This document shows, in pieces, positions 1-10,129 of a stretch of 47,599 nucleotides of DNA. The stretch covers positions 1-47,599 of the forward strand of contig JAEEVW010000029.1 of assembly GCA_016291085.1 (NCBI GenBank), in the 5' to 3' direction. How positions within the stretch are numbered: position 1 is the stretch's first letter; every line of letters starts with the position of its first letter. The position numbers were made by a program, and so were the translations under genes. The notes under the pieces were generated by a model. The model saw only the letters and a program-made list of their open reading frames with translations, had not been told where the DNA came from and searched no databases. This DNA comes from Prevotella sp. Its GTDB lineage: Bacteria; Bacteroidota; Bacteroidia; Bacteroidales; Bacteroidaceae.

Positions 1-25
1 ATGCTATGCAGCGATTTAGATCTTT

Positions 26-101
26 GCGCTTCAGGATGGGCTTGAACCAACGACCCCCTGATTAACAGTCAGGTGCTCTAACCAACTGAGCTACTGAAGC
101 A
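26..101 (-). tRNA. tRNA-Asn (GTT anticodon)
   Basis: Read on the minus strand, this folds as a cloverleaf. The acceptor arm pairs TGCTTCA with TGAAGCG, the D-arm contains TAGCTCAGTTGG, the anticodon stem CCTGA/TCAGG closes a seven-base loop CTGTTAA with anticodon GTT, and the T-arm contains GGTTCAAGCC. GTT reads asparagine codons. The 3' CCA is not encoded, as is common in Bacteroidota. Confidence 0.95.
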
Positions 102-170
102 GGTTTTGCTGTTAAGCGGGTGCAAAGATACGATGTTTTTCTGAAACTCGCAAACTTTTTTGGAAAAAAA

Positions 171-201
171 TTCATGGGAAAGGTATTTTTTTGTAACTTT
201 G
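171..201 (+). promoter_or_regulatory. Probable promoter of the S41 protease gene
   Basis: TAACTTTG at 194-201 matches the Bacteroidota -7 consensus TAnnTTTG and lies 29 nt before the start codon at 230. The -33 position carries only a weak TTC at 171-173. The -7 element is seen directly; its use as a promoter is inferred. Confidence 0.55.
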
Positions 202-229
202 CAGCGTTTAATTAATGAAAAAGTAAAGA

Positions 230-1900
230 ATGAGGCGTATTTTTCTCTCTCTCATAGCTGTGCTGATGGCAGTGGGCTGTCAGGCACAGGAAGTGAAGAA
301 TCATAATCTTGAGGTGGCAAAGAATCTCGAAATTTTCAATGCTATCTATAAGAATCTTGACTTGATGTATGTTGATACATTGGATGCCAGTGAACTGATA
401 GGTACAGGTATCAATGCAATGTTGCGTTCGCTCGACCCCTATACGGAGTATTATCCAGAGGAGAAGCAGAAGGATCTGAAGTTGCTGATGACGGGCAAGT
501 ATGCCGGTATCGGTGCACTAGTCAGATATCACCAGAAGTTGAAGCGTGTGGTGATAGAGGAACCTTATGCTGGTATGCCTTCCGCTGAGGTTGGACTGAA
601 GAAGGGCGACATTATCCTGCAGATAGACGACACGCTGATGACTGACAAGACGGTCTCGTATGTGAGTGAACATCTGCGTGGTGATGCCGGCACTACATTT
701 GTGCTGAAGATAGAACGTCCGTCGACGGGCAAGAAGATGACTTTTAAGATTACGCGAAAGAGTATCAAGATGCCTGAGATTCCTTATTATGGTATGCGTC
801 CCAACGGTGTGGGATATATCAATCTGAACACCTTTACTGGTGAACCTTCGAAGCCCATGCGCCGTGCCTTCCTTGACTTGAAGAAGCAGGGTGCCCAGAA
901 ACTGATTCTTGATCTACGTGGTAATGGCGGTGGTGCACTGGCAGAGTGTGTGGATATTGCCAATATGTGGATTCCGAAGGGTGTGACACTAGTGGAGACT
1001 AAGGGTAAGATTCGTCGTGCCAATTCACAATACACGACACGCCTGGAGCCTATCGATACGGTGATGCCGCTGGTGATTCTTGTTAACGATGAGACGGCGT
1101 CTGCCAGTGAGATTGTGAGCGGTTCGGTGCAGGATTTGGACAGGGGTATTATAATAGGTACGCGTACCTACGGTAAGGGTCTTGTGCAGATTCCTAACGT
1201 GGAGGTGCCTTATAACGGTAACTTGAAACTGACCACCTCGAAATACTTCATCCCCAGCGGCCGTTGCATCCAGGCAATCAACTATAAGCATGGTGGAGGC
1301 GGATACAAAGAGCATGTGCCTGATTCGCTGACGCATGTGTTCTATACCAAGAATGGACGCGAGGTGAGAGACGGTGGAGGTATCATGCCTGATATCGTGG
1401 TGAAACCCGACACGCTGGCGAACATCACACTCTATCTGGACCGACTTGACTCTACGGAAACAGTGCTCGACTATGTAGTGGATTATATTGCCAAACACCC
1501 CACTATAGCTGCCCCGAAAGACTTCCATCTGACTGATGCAGACTATGAGGATTTCAAGCAGCGGGTGGTAAAGGCAGGTTTTACCTATGACCAAGTGAGC
1601 AAGAAACAATATGAGGAACTGGTGAAGGTGGCTAAGTTTGAAGGCTATTACGATGAGGCCAAATCGGAGTTTGAGGCGCTGAAGGCAAAGATAGACCACC
1701 ATGACATCAGGCGCGACTTAGACTTGCACCGGCAGGAGATACAGCACATGCTGGAACAGGACATCATATCGGCTTACTATTATCAGGCTGGTCAGTTGGA
1801 AGCTGCATTGCAGTATGACAAGACGCTGAAAGAGGCCGAGCGTGTTCTGAACACACCAGGCGAATATGAGCGTGTGTTGAAAGGTGAAAAAGTGAAATAA
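230..1900 (+). CDS. S41 family C-terminal processing peptidase (lipoprotein)
   Basis: This 556-residue protein starts with a lipoprotein signal peptide whose lipobox ends at Cys17 (AVGC), so it is probably anchored in the envelope. A PDZ-like domain lies around residues 88-165 and the S41 protease core follows. The TASASEI motif places the probable nucleophile at Ser291, and YGKGLVQ supplies the general base at Lys316. The 25-residue spacing equals that between Ser430 and Lys455 of E. coli Tsp/Prc. Enzymes of this family bind a substrate C-terminus through the PDZ domain and trim periplasmic or exported proteins. The coiled, charged C-terminal 150 residues resemble other Bacteroidota members. 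A second S41 gene is cut by the right edge of the window. The natural substrate cannot be told from sequence. Confidence 0.93.
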   Translation: MRRIFLSLIAVLMAVGCQAQEVKNHNLEVAKNLEIFNAIYKNLDLMYVDTLDASELIGTGINAMLRSLDPYTEYYPEEKQKDLKLLMTGKYAGIGALVRYHQKLKRVVIEEPYAGMPSAEVGLKKGDIILQIDDTLMTDKTVSYVSEHLRGDAGTTFVLKIERPSTGKKMTFKITRKSIKMPEIPYYGMRPNGVGYINLNTFTGEPSKPMRRAFLDLKKQGAQKLILDLRGNGGGALAECVDIANMWIPKGVTLVETKGKIRRANSQYTTRLEPIDTVMPLVILVNDETASASEIVSGSVQDLDRGIIIGTRTYGKGLVQIPNVEVPYNGNLKLTTSKYFIPSGRCIQAINYKHGGGGYKEHVPDSLTHVFYTKNGREVRDGGGIMPDIVVKPDTLANITLYLDRLDSTETVLDYVVDYIAKHPTIAAPKDFHLTDADYEDFKQRVVKAGFTYDQVSKKQYEELVKVAKFEGYYDEAKSEFEALKAKIDHHDIRRDLDLHRQEIQHMLEQDIISAYYYQAGQLEAALQYDKTLKEAERVLNTPGEYERVLKGEKVK

Positions 1901-1912
1901 TTGACGATTTAT

Positions 1913-1943
1913 TTGCAGGATTGCGAAAAAATGCGTAATTTTG
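1913..1943 (+). promoter_or_regulatory. Promoter of the rimP-nusA-infB operon
   Basis: TTG at 1913-1915 and TAATTTTG at 1936-1943 are separated by exactly 20 bases, the usual geometry of the Bacteroidota housekeeping promoter. Transcription should begin near 1950. That leaves a leader of about 60 nt which contains the hairpin at 1958-1985. Confidence 0.75.
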
Positions 1944-1957
1944 CAGGCGTTCAGAGG

Positions 1958-1996
1958 AATGAGGGGCTTGAGCAAGCCTCTCATTCTTATTTTTAA
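1958..1996 (+). terminator. Leader hairpin with U-rich tail before rimP (attenuator or terminator)
   Basis: The arms AATGAGGGGCTTG (1958-1970) and CAAGCCTCTCATT (1973-1985) pair with a single G-U wobble and are followed by CTTATTTTTA. This looks like an intrinsic terminator. It could end the upstream protease transcript. Because it lies downstream of the 1913-1943 promoter and before the rimP start, it could also attenuate the rimP-nusA-infB transcript. Confidence 0.6.
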
Positions 1997-2011
1997 TACC
2001 AAATAAGGTGT

Positions 2012-2485
2012 ATGATCAATAAGGAAACAGTAAAAACAGCGGTAGAGGAATGGCTCTCTCAAAATGAGTATTTCTTAGTGGATGTCGAGATGATGCCCGA
2101 AGGCCGCATTGTGATTGAAATCGACCATGCCGACGGGGTGTGGATTGAGGATTGTGCAGAACTGAGTCGTTTCTTGCAGGAGAAACTTGGCGAAGAGTTG
2201 GGCGAATACGAACTGGAAGTCGGTTCGGCAGGTATCGGCCAGCCATTCAAGGTGGTACAGCAGTATCGCAACCATGTGGGCAAGGATGTCGAGGTGATGA
2301 CTTTGGACGGCAAGAAGCATCAGGGTGTGCTGAAAGCTGTCAGCGACGACGGGCAGTCTTTCGACGTGACCGTAAAGGAAAAACAGAAGCAGGAAGGCAA
2401 GAAGCGCCCTGTATTGGTAGAGGTTGATAAGACATTCGCCATGGACAGTGTGAAATATACCAAGTATCTGCTGATGTTCAAGTAA
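2012..2485 (+). CDS. rimP: Ribosome maturation factor RimP
   Basis: This 157-residue protein has the two-domain RimP layout. The N-terminal alpha/beta domain contains the acidic stretch around WIEDCAELSRFLQEKL, followed by ELEVGSAGIGQPFKVVQQY, the family's 'EVSSPGxxRPL' region. A small SH3-like C-terminal domain ends near residue 157. RimP assists maturation of the 30S subunit in the cytoplasm. It is the first gene of the conserved rimP-nusA-infB order, which makes the call secure. It has its own promoter at 1913-1943 and a leader hairpin that may control the operon. Confidence 0.95.
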   Translation: MINKETVKTAVEEWLSQNEYFLVDVEMMPEGRIVIEIDHADGVWIEDCAELSRFLQEKLGEELGEYELEVGSAGIGQPFKVVQQYRNHVGKDVEVMTLDGKKHQGVLKAVSDDGQSFDVTVKEKQKQEGKKRPVLVEVDKTFAMDSVKYTKYLLMFK

Positions 2486-2523
2486 AGATGAAAAGATAAA
2501 AAGTAAAAATAAAAATAAGATTA

Positions 2524-3783
2524 ATGGCTACAAAGAAAGATGCGAAAGGCCCCTCTATGATAGAGACCTTTCAAGAGTTTAAGGAGACCAAGAACATCGA
2601 CCGTACTACATTGGTAAGTGTGCTTGAAGAGAGTTTTCGTAATGTGATTGCCAAGATTTTCGGCTCTGACGAGAACTTTGACGTGATTGTTAACCCTGAC
2701 AAGGGTGACTTTGAGATTCATCGTAACCGTATTGTTGTGGCTGACGGTGAGGTGCAGGATGAGAACAAAGAGATTTCCCTGAGCGAGGCCCAGAAGATAG
2801 AGCCCGACTATGAGGTGGGTGAAGAGGTTTCGGAAGAAGTTGACTTTCAGAAGTTCGGCCGTCGTGCCATTCTGAACCTGCGTCAGACACTGGCCAGCAA
2901 GATTCTGGAACTGGAGCACGACTCACTTTATAATAAGTATAAGGATAAGGTGGGCCAGGTTGTCAGCGGTGAGGTTTACCAGATGTGGAAGCGCGAAGTG
3001 CTGCTGATTGACGACGAGGGTAATGAACTGCACTTGCCCAAGCAGGAGCAGATTCCCAACGATAATTACCACAAGGGTGAGACCATCCGTGCCATTGTGA
3101 AGGAAGTGCAGAACGAGAACAACAATCCACGCATTCTGCTTTCGCGTACAAGTCCACTGTTCCTGGAGCGTCTGCTGGAGGCTGAGGTACCTGAAATTAA
3201 CGACGGTCTGATTACTATCCGTCGCGTGGCCCGTATGCCGGGTGAGCGTGCCAAGGTGGCTGTAGAGAGTTACGATGACCGCATTGACCCAGTAGGAGCC
3301 TGTGTGGGTGTGAAGGGTAGTCGTGTGCACGGTATTGTCCGTGAGCTCGGCAACGAGAACATTGACGTCATCAATTTCTCGAACAACACTCAGCTCTTCA
3401 TTCAGCGTGCACTGAGTCCTGCCAAGGTTAATAGAATCGTGTTGAACCCCGAAGAGCATAAGGCAGAAGTCTATCTGAACCCAGAGGAGGTCAGTCTGGC
3501 TATCGGTAAGGGTGGTTTGAATATCAAACTGGCTTCTATGCTGACAGAGTTTACTATCGATGTGTTCCGTGACGTTACAGAAGCAGAGGAGGATGAGGAT
3601 ATCTACCTCGACGAGTTCTCTGATGAAATCGATCAGTGGATTATCGACTCTATCAAGGCCATCGGTCTCGACACTGCTAAGGCTGTGCTGAATGCTCCAC
3701 GTGAGATGCTTATTGAGAAGGCTGACCTGGAGGAAGAAACGGTTGACCATCTGTTGGAAGTGCTCCGTGCTGAGTTTGAATAA
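2524..3783 (+). CDS. nusA: Transcription termination/antitermination factor NusA
   Basis: This 419-residue protein shows the NusA domain order. An N-terminal RNA-polymerase-binding domain covers roughly residues 1-135. An S1 RNA-binding domain (VVSGEVYQMW... to RILLSRTS) covers about 140-205. Two KH domains follow: VGACVGVKGSRVHGIVREL marks the first and VSLAIGKGGLNIKLAS the second. An acidic linker and a short helix-hairpin segment close the protein. NusA binds RNA polymerase and modulates pausing, termination and antitermination. The 38-nt gap after rimP is A-rich with a loose 7-8 base repetition. The C-terminus lacks the long acidic repeats of the E. coli protein, as is usual in this phylum. 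Confidence 0.96.
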   Translation: MATKKDAKGPSMIETFQEFKETKNIDRTTLVSVLEESFRNVIAKIFGSDENFDVIVNPDKGDFEIHRNRIVVADGEVQDENKEISLSEAQKIEPDYEVGEEVSEEVDFQKFGRRAILNLRQTLASKILELEHDSLYNKYKDKVGQVVSGEVYQMWKREVLLIDDEGNELHLPKQEQIPNDNYHKGETIRAIVKEVQNENNNPRILLSRTSPLFLERLLEAEVPEINDGLITIRRVARMPGERAKVAVESYDDRIDPVGACVGVKGSRVHGIVRELGNENIDVINFSNNTQLFIQRALSPAKVNRIVLNPEEHKAEVYLNPEEVSLAIGKGGLNIKLASMLTEFTIDVFRDVTEAEEDEDIYLDEFSDEIDQWIIDSIKAIGLDTAKAVLNAPREMLIEKADLEEETVDHLLEVLRAEFE

Positions 3784-3784
3784 C

Positions 3785-3815
3785 GTTTAGAGTTTAGAGT
3801 TTAAAGTTTAGAGTT
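3785..3815 (+). repeat. Heptad tract (GTTTAGA)x4 before infB
   Basis: Four 7-bp units, GTTTAGA, GTTTAGA, GTTTAAA and GTTTAGA, plus a partial unit fill the whole gap between the nusA stop (3781-3783) and the infB start (3817). This is one of seven short-period tracts in the window that end right at a start codon. Confidence 0.9.
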
Positions 3816-3816
3816 A

Positions 3817-6570
3817 ATGGGAGTAAGATTAAATAAAGTATTATCAGAACTGAATATAGGGCTTCAAACGGCGGTTGACTTCCTGAAGAATAAGAAGGAG
3901 CTTGGCGAGGTGAAGGAAGAGATGACGTCCAACACGAAAATCTCTGACGAACAATACCAGGCTTTGGTTGACGAGTTCAGTGGTGATAAAGCCGTGAAGA
4001 CTCAGGCCGACAAGATATTCGTTAAGAAAGTCAAAGAGAAGAAAGTGGAGAAAGCTGAGAAAGCAGAGAAGGTGGAGAAAAAAATTACGCTCACCGAGGA
4101 ACTGATGGATCAGCGTCCACAGTTTAAGCCTGTAGGAAAGATAAACCTTGACAGTATAGGAAAGAAACCTGTTGCTAAGGAAGAGCCAAAGGCTGAGCCT
4201 GAGACTACTGCCGAGAGTCCTGTAAAAGAGCCTGAAGTAGAAATCAAGGAGGAGAACGTTGTGGAGCCTGCTGTTCCAGAAACGCCTCAGGTTGAACAGT
4301 CCGAGCCAGGAGAGGAAGACGAAGAAACAACTGCCGATGCAGGTGCCGCTTCGGGTGTAAAAGTGATTGGTAAAATCGACCTGTCATCTATCAATCAGAG
4401 CACTCGTCCGAAGAAGAAATCAAAGGAGGAGCGTCGCAAGGAGCGTGAGGAGAAGGCAGCAGCCCAGCATCAGGCTAACGGTGAGCGCAAGAAACGTGAG
4501 CGTATCCGTAGCGGAAAGGTGGATATTGAAGCTGCAGCTAATCAGGCCAACCAGCAACAAGGCAAGAAAAACAAGAACAAAGGTGGTAACCAGAACTTCA
4601 ATGACGGCCAGCAACAAGGTGGCGGTAAGAAGAACAAGAAAAACCGTCCTGTCAAGCCTTTGGAGGTTGACGATGAGGCAGTAGCCCGTCAGGTAAAGGA
4701 GACACTGGCCCGTCTGACTTCTAAGAATCAGAATAAGAAAGGTGCCAAATACCGTCGTGAGAAGCGTGATGCCGTTCAGGAGCGCTTGAGCGAGGAGATG
4801 GCAGCAGAGGCAGCAGAGAGCAAAGTGCTGAAACTGACAGAGTTTGTGACTGTCAGCGAGTTGGCTACCATGATGAATGTCGGTGTCAATCAAGTCATCG
4901 GTACCTGTATGTCCATCGGTATCATGGTAAGTATCAACCAGCGTCTGGATGCCGAGACCATCAATATCGTTGCTGAGGAGTTCGGTTTCACTACCGAGTA
5001 TGTGAGTGCCGAGGTGCAGAATGCCATTACGGAGGAGGCTGACGACGAGAACGACCTCATCAGCCGCGCTCCTATCGTAACGGTGATGGGTCACGTAGAC
5101 CATGGTAAGACTTCGTTGCTTGACCATATCCGTAATACCAACGTGATTGCCGGTGAGGCAGGTGGTATCACGCAGCACATTGGTGCCTATAATGTGAAAC
5201 TGAAGGATGGCCGACGCATCACCTTCCTTGATACTCCAGGTCACGAGGCCTTTACAGCTATGCGTGCCCGTGGTGCCCAGGTAACGGATATTGCCATTAT
5301 CATTGTTGCTGCCGACGACTCGGTGATGCCTACCACGAAGGAGGCAATCGCCCATGCTCAGGCTGCCAATGTGCCAATGGTGTTTGCCATCAACAAGATT
5401 GATAAGCCGGGGGCTAACCCGGATAAGATACGTGAGGACTTGGCCAACATGAACCTGCTGGTAGAAGAGTGGGGAGGTAAGTATCAGTGTCAGGAGATTT
5501 CTGCCAAGAAAGGTATGGGCGTTGATGAACTGTTGGAGAAGGTACTCCTTGAAGCAGAGATGCTCGACCTGAAAGCTAATCCGAACCGTAAGGCAACAGG
5601 TAGTATCATTGAGTCCAGTCTTGACAAAGGACGCGGCTATGTGAGCACTGTTCTGGTGTCGAATGGTACGTTGCGTGTCGGTGATGTTGTAATTGCCGGA
5701 ACAGCATGGGGTAAGGTAAAGGCTATGTTCAATGAGCGTAACCAGCGCATTGAAAAAGCAGGTCCTGCCGAACCAGCCATTATCCTCGGTTTGAACGGAG
5801 CTCCTACTGCCGGTGATTCCTTCCATGTGATGGAAACGGAACAGGAGGCTCGCGAGATAGCCAACAAGCGTACCCAGTTGCAGCGTGAGCAGAGCCTGCG
5901 TACAACGAAGACTGTAGGACTTGACGAGATCTCTCATCGTATTGCCCTTGGTGAGTTCCATGAATTGAACATCATTGTGAAAGGTGATACCGACGGTTCT
6001 ATCGAAGCATTGAGTGATTCGTTCATCAAGCTCTCTACCGAGAAGGTGCAGGTGAACGTCATTGCCAAGGCTGTGGGTCAGATTTCGGAGAATGATGTTA
6101 TGCTGGCGTCGGCTTCGGATGCTATTATCGTAGGCTTCCAGGTGCGTCCTTCTGCTGATGCCCGTCGTGCTGCAGAGCGTGAGGGCGTTGAAATCAATAC
6201 CTACAGTATCATCTATGATGCCATCGATGAGGTGAAGTCAACGATGGAGGGTATGCTCGACAAGGTGAAGAAGGAGATTGTAACTGGTGAGATTGAGGTC
6301 AAGCAGGTGTTCAAGATATCGAAGGTGGGTACCGTTGCCGGTGGTCTTGTCATCGATGGTAAGGTACACAATAAGGACAAGGCCCGTGTGGTTCGCGACG
6401 GTATCGTCGTACACACAGCTCCTATCGATGCCCTGAAGCGTTACAAGGACGATGCCAAGGAAGTGGCAACAGGCTTGGAGTGTGGTATCTCGCTGGTTAA
6501 CTTCAACGACATCCAGGTTGGTGATATCATCGAGACCTTCACAGAGATCGAGGTGGAGCAGAAGCTGTAG
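3817..6570 (+). CDS. infB: Translation initiation factor IF-2
   Basis: This 917-residue GTPase delivers initiator tRNA to the 30S subunit. A small N-terminal helical domain ([20 protein letters not shown]) is followed by a long low-complexity region rich in Lys, Glu, Gln and Gly (about residues 70-330), typical of Bacteroidota IF-2. The G domain begins near residue 418: G1 is GHVDHGKT at 425-432, then DTPGHEAF (G3), NKID (G4) and SAKKG (G5). Domains II to IV follow to the C-terminus, ending with the acidic EVEQKL tail. It lies 33 nt after nusA, and that gap consists of a heptad tract. It is almost certainly co-transcribed with rimP and nusA. Confidence 0.97.
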   Translation: MGVRLNKVLSELNIGLQTAVDFLKNKKELGEVKEEMTSNTKISDEQYQALVDEFSGDKAVKTQADKIFVKKVKEKKVEKAEKAEKVEKKITLTEELMDQRPQFKPVGKINLDSIGKKPVAKEEPKAEPETTAESPVKEPEVEIKEENVVEPAVPETPQVEQSEPGEEDEETTADAGAASGVKVIGKIDLSSINQSTRPKKKSKEERRKEREEKAAAQHQANGERKKRERIRSGKVDIEAAANQANQQQGKKNKNKGGNQNFNDGQQQGGGKKNKKNRPVKPLEVDDEAVARQVKETLARLTSKNQNKKGAKYRREKRDAVQERLSEEMAAEAAESKVLKLTEFVTVSELATMMNVGVNQVIGTCMSIGIMVSINQRLDAETINIVAEEFGFTTEYVSAEVQNAITEEADDENDLISRAPIVTVMGHVDHGKTSLLDHIRNTNVIAGEAGGITQHIGAYNVKLKDGRRITFLDTPGHEAFTAMRARGAQVTDIAIIIVAADDSVMPTTKEAIAHAQAANVPMVFAINKIDKPGANPDKIREDLANMNLLVEEWGGKYQCQEISAKKGMGVDELLEKVLLEAEMLDLKANPNRKATGSIIESSLDKGRGYVSTVLVSNGTLRVGDVVIAGTAWGKVKAMFNERNQRIEKAGPAEPAIILGLNGAPTAGDSFHVMETEQEAREIANKRTQLQREQSLRTTKTVGLDEISHRIALGEFHELNIIVKGDTDGSIEALSDSFIKLSTEKVQVNVIAKAVGQISENDVMLASASDAIIVGFQVRPSADARRAAEREGVEINTYSIIYDAIDEVKSTMEGMLDKVKKEIVTGEIEVKQVFKISKVGTVAGGLVIDGKVHNKDKARVVRDGIVVHTAPIDALKRYKDDAKEVATGLECGISLVNFNDIQVGDIIETFTEIEVEQKL

Positions 6571-6592
6571 ACTGTAGTCAGTAGACAGAAAA

Positions 6593-8620
6593 ATGAGGAA
6601 GCGTAAGGAAATGCGGTCGTTTGCCAAAAGGCTGACAGGGCGGATTATGCTCGTGTTGCTCATTGTCATGGGTCTTGCCTCCTTTGTCCTTTACGAAATG
6701 ACGAGTGGTCTCGTAGAGGAAGAGGAGATGGACTTATATGAGAGCAAACTGGACGTGTCTGTCCAAAAGGTGAGGCGAGTAATCTCTGATGTGTATGTGG
6801 CTTCCAGTAACTTAGTGCCACTGGTTGAGGAGAGCCTTGACCAGCCTGACCGCATGTTTACGCTTGTGGAACGTCTCGTCAGCCTGAATCCCCGCATCCG
6901 TAGCTGTGGCATCAGTTTCGTTGCTGACTATTATCCCCAAAAGGGACATTGGTACTGTCCTTATGCTGTCAGGCGCGACAGCACCAAGGTTGAGGTGAAG
7001 TCTGTTGGCAGTGCTGATTACGATTATCTGACTGCCGAATGGTTTACGGAAGCATTGGAAGCAAAGGAAGGCTATTGGTCGAAACCCTACTATGAGGGTA
7101 ACGACTCCATCACGCCTTTGGTGTCTTATATGACACCTATCCGCGACAAGCAGGGACGGACGGTGGCCATTCTGGGAGCAGATGTGTCGCTGGACTGGTT
7201 CTCGGATGTCCTGATAAGGATGATGAAAAAGACAGCTCATTTGCATGATTCGATTCCAACCGATACCCAACAGCAAAGAAAAGATAATGGTAAGGATCAG
7301 CTTGGACATTACTATAGCTTTATCATCGACGGCAAAGGCACCTATCTTGCCCATACAGACAAGAAACATATCCTTAAGGACAATTTTCTGGAAGAGACGG
7401 CATCCTATCCAGACACCCTCGCCAACTATCTTTGCCGACAGATGATAGCTGGCAAGAAGGGCTATTATCCCAACTACGATGAAGACGATGAAAACACGAA
7501 ATCCCTGATAATCAGGGGCCGTTCCGTCTATCTGTTCTATGCTCCGATTGAGCATACAAACTGGTCTATGGCACTTGCTTTGCCTGCATTCGATATTAAG
7601 GGGTTTGGTATCGTCGTAGGTGTTATCTTACTCCTGTTGATTTCCTTGGCTCTTCTGGCGGTTTACTTTGTGGGGCGTCGTATTATCAAGAGGACAGCCA
7701 AACCACTACATCAGTTGGCTACGTCGGCTGGCGAGGTGGCAAAGGGGCGTTTCGACACACCATTGCCCACCATCAAACACAATGACGAGATTCATATGCT
7801 GCGCGACTCCTTTGGGAACATGCAGCAGTCGCTGACGAAATATGTTGAGGAGCTGAAAACCACTACTGCTTCGAAGGCCGCTATCGAGAACGAGCTGAAG
7901 GTGGCTCACGACATCCAGATGTCGATGTTGCCTAAGATTTTCCCGCCTTATCCTGATCGTGACGATATCGATATTGCCGGTTCATTGACACCAGCAAAGG
8001 ATGTGGGCGGCGACCTTTTCGACTTCTACATCCGCGACGAGAAATTCTTTTTCTGCATTGGCGACGTGTCGGGTAAGGGTGTGCCTGCCTCTTTGGTGAT
8101 GGCTGTTACCCGTTCATTGTTCCGCAATGTGTCTGCCCATGTGTCTGAGCCAAGTGAGATTGTGCGCACGCTGAACGATGCTTTGGTGGAGAATAACGAG
8201 ACGAACATGTTCGTGACGTTCTTCGTGGGTGTTCTCGACCTGAAGACTGGTCAGATGAACTATTGCAATGCGGGTCACGATTCCCCGTTGCTCATTGGCG
8301 ATGGGGTGGGTATGCTGCCTTGCGATTCGAATCTGCCTTTAGGTGTTATGCCTGGCTGGACCTTCTCGTCGCAGGAGATTGATATTCACCCACAGACAGT
8401 TGTTTTCCTCTATACCGATGGTCTCACTGAGGCAGAGGACATTAGTCATGCTCAGTTTGGTGACCAGCGTGTTATCGAAGTGGCTGAGCAACTATTGGCA
8501 GATGGTGAACATATGCCCTCGACCATCATCAACCAAATGTCGGAGGCTGTTAAAACCTTCGTTGGCAATGCTGAACAGAGTGACGACTTGACGATGCTTG
8601 CCATCAAATACAAGAAATGA
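6593..8620 (+). CDS. Membrane-bound SpoIIE/RsbU-type PP2C phosphatase with Cache and HAMP domains
   Basis: This 675-residue sensor phosphatase has a first membrane segment at about residues 18-38 and an extracytoplasmic Cache-like sensor domain to about residue 330. A second membrane segment (near VVGVILLLLISLALLAVYFV) and a HAMP linker (AKPLHQLATSAGEVAKGRF) follow, then a coiled linker and a SpoIIE phosphatase domain. Family metal-binding motifs are visible as DVGGDLFDF, IGDVSGKGVPAS and the terminal SDDLTML. Such enzymes dephosphorylate anti-sigma-factor antagonists in partner-switching pathways. No antagonist or kinase gene lies nearby, so the target is unknown. It sits 22 nt after infB and its stop codon directly abuts sufB, so it appears to bridge the translation and Suf genes in one operon. 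A start at 6611 is possible. Confidence 0.9.
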   Translation: MRKRKEMRSFAKRLTGRIMLVLLIVMGLASFVLYEMTSGLVEEEEMDLYESKLDVSVQKVRRVISDVYVASSNLVPLVEESLDQPDRMFTLVERLVSLNPRIRSCGISFVADYYPQKGHWYCPYAVRRDSTKVEVKSVGSADYDYLTAEWFTEALEAKEGYWSKPYYEGNDSITPLVSYMTPIRDKQGRTVAILGADVSLDWFSDVLIRMMKKTAHLHDSIPTDTQQQRKDNGKDQLGHYYSFIIDGKGTYLAHTDKKHILKDNFLEETASYPDTLANYLCRQMIAGKKGYYPNYDEDDENTKSLIIRGRSVYLFYAPIEHTNWSMALALPAFDIKGFGIVVGVILLLLISLALLAVYFVGRRIIKRTAKPLHQLATSAGEVAKGRFDTPLPTIKHNDEIHMLRDSFGNMQQSLTKYVEELKTTTASKAAIENELKVAHDIQMSMLPKIFPPYPDRDDIDIAGSLTPAKDVGGDLFDFYIRDEKFFFCIGDVSGKGVPASLVMAVTRSLFRNVSAHVSEPSEIVRTLNDALVENNETNMFVTFFVGVLDLKTGQMNYCNAGHDSPLLIGDGVGMLPCDSNLPLGVMPGWTFSSQEIDIHPQTVVFLYTDGLTEAEDISHAQFGDQRVIEVAEQLLADGEHMPSTIINQMSEAVKTFVGNAEQSDDLTMLAIKYKK

Positions 8621-10087
8621 ATGCAAGGAAACGAGAATAATGAATTTGTCCGTCAGGTGGCTGAGCAGAAATACGAATTCGGCTTCACCACTGATGTGCA
8701 TACCGAAATCATACCAGTCGGACTGAATGAAGATGTGGTCCGGCTCATCTCTGCTAAGAAGGGGGAACCCGAGTGGATGCTCGAGTTCCGTCTGAAGGCG
8801 TTCCGATATTGGCGAGAGCAGACGGAGCCCAAATGGGGACATGTGCATGTGCCCGAGATTGATTATCAGGCCATTTCGTACTACGCTGACCCCACAGCGA
8901 AGAAGGCCACCGCGCCTGCTGATGGTGGTTCACCCGCCATCGACCCCGAGCTCGAAAAGACCTTTGACAAACTGGGCATTCCCCTCGAGGAACGCTTGGC
9001 TCTCTCTGGCAACACCGCCGTTGACGCCATCATGGACTCAGTGAGTGTAAAGACAACTTTCAAGGAGAAGCTCCGCGAAAAGGGTGTCATCTTCTGTTCC
9101 ATAGGTGAGGCTATCAAAGAGCATGGTGACTTGGTGCAAAAGTATCTGGGTACGGTCGTCCCTTATCGCGACAATTTCTTTGCTGCGCTCAACAGCGCCG
9201 TGTTCTCCGATGGTTCGTTTGTATATATCCCTAAGGGTGTGCGCTGTCCGATGGAGCTCAGCTCATATTTCCGTATCAATGCTCGCAATACGGGTCAGTT
9301 TGAGAGGACACTTATTGTGGCTGATGACGACTCGTACGTCTCGTATCTCGAAGGCTGTACGGCTCCGATGCGCGACGAAAACCAGTTGCATGCGGCCATC
9401 GTTGAGATTATCGTGATGGATAGGGCAGAAGTGAAGTATTCTACCGTTCAGAACTGGTATCCGGGCGACGAGAACGGCAAGGGCGGCGTGCTGAATCTGG
9501 TGACGAAGCGTGGCGATTTGCGTGGTGAGGGCAGCAAACTCTCGTGGACGCAGGTCGAGACGGGTTCTGCCATTACGTGGAAATATCCCTCATGCATCTT
9601 GCGTGGCGACAACTCCCAGGCTGAGTTCTATTCCGTTGCTGTCACCAACAACTATCAGGAGGCGGATACAGGCACGAAGATGATTCATATCGGACGGAAT
9701 ACCAAGTCGACGATCATCTCGAAGGGTATCTCGGCTGGTCATTCGCAAAACTCGTATCGTGGATTGGTAAGGGCGGCTGCTACAGCAGATAATGCCCGTA
9801 ACTACTCTTCGTGCGACTCTCTGCTCTTGGGCTCGGATTGTGGTGCTCACACCTTCCCCTATATGGACGTGCATAACGACACCGCCATCTTCGAACACGA
9901 GGCCACAACCTCGAAGATTTCTGAGGACCAGCTCTTTTATTGTAACCAGCGAGGCATCCCCACCGAGCAGGCTGTCGGACTCATCGTGAATGGTTACGCC
10001 AAGGAAGTTCTCCAGAAACTCCCCATGGAGTTTGCCGTTGAGGCGCAGAAACTCCTTAGCGTTTCCCTCGAAGGCACAGTAGGGTAA
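8621..10087 (+). CDS. sufB: Fe-S cluster assembly protein SufB
   Basis: This 488-residue scaffold subunit works with SufC and SufD to build iron-sulfur clusters in the cytoplasm. The SufB/SufD beta-helix core is recognisable ([51 protein letters not shown]). The C-terminal segment [20 protein letters not shown] carries the conserved cysteines and histidine of the family. The start ATG follows the preceding stop codon with no gap. The last bases of the gene, including the stop codon, lie inside one arm of a perfect 41-bp inverted repeat that surrounds sufC. Confidence 0.97.
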   Translation: MQGNENNEFVRQVAEQKYEFGFTTDVHTEIIPVGLNEDVVRLISAKKGEPEWMLEFRLKAFRYWREQTEPKWGHVHVPEIDYQAISYYADPTAKKATAPADGGSPAIDPELEKTFDKLGIPLEERLALSGNTAVDAIMDSVSVKTTFKEKLREKGVIFCSIGEAIKEHGDLVQKYLGTVVPYRDNFFAALNSAVFSDGSFVYIPKGVRCPMELSSYFRINARNTGQFERTLIVADDDSYVSYLEGCTAPMRDENQLHAAIVEIIVMDRAEVKYSTVQNWYPGDENGKGGVLNLVTKRGDLRGEGSKLSWTQVETGSAITWKYPSCILRGDNSQAEFYSVAVTNNYQEADTGTKMIHIGRNTKSTIISKGISAGHSQNSYRGLVRAAATADNARNYSSCDSLLLGSDCGAHTFPYMDVHNDTAIFEHEATTSKISEDQLFYCNQRGIPTEQAVGLIVNGYAKEVLQKLPMEFAVEAQKLLSVSLEGTVG

Positions 10088-10124
10088 TCATAATTCTCAA
10101 TTTTCAATTGTCAATTCTCAATTA
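10084..10124 (+). repeat. Left arm of a 41-bp perfect inverted repeat flanking sufC
   Basis: Bases 10084-10124 are the exact reverse complement of 10889-10929. The inner part (10093-10123) is a heptad tract (CAATTCT, CAATTTT and CAATTGT variants). The outer end includes the final base of the last sense codon and the TAA stop of sufB. The arm ends 5 nt before the sufC start. Confidence 0.95.
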
Positions 10125-10129
10125 GAAAT

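Noticed and set aside
4420..5961. Minus-strand open frame of 513 codons opposite infB
   Set aside because: It is antisense to the conserved IF-2 coding region, has low-complexity Leu/Thr composition and no known motif.
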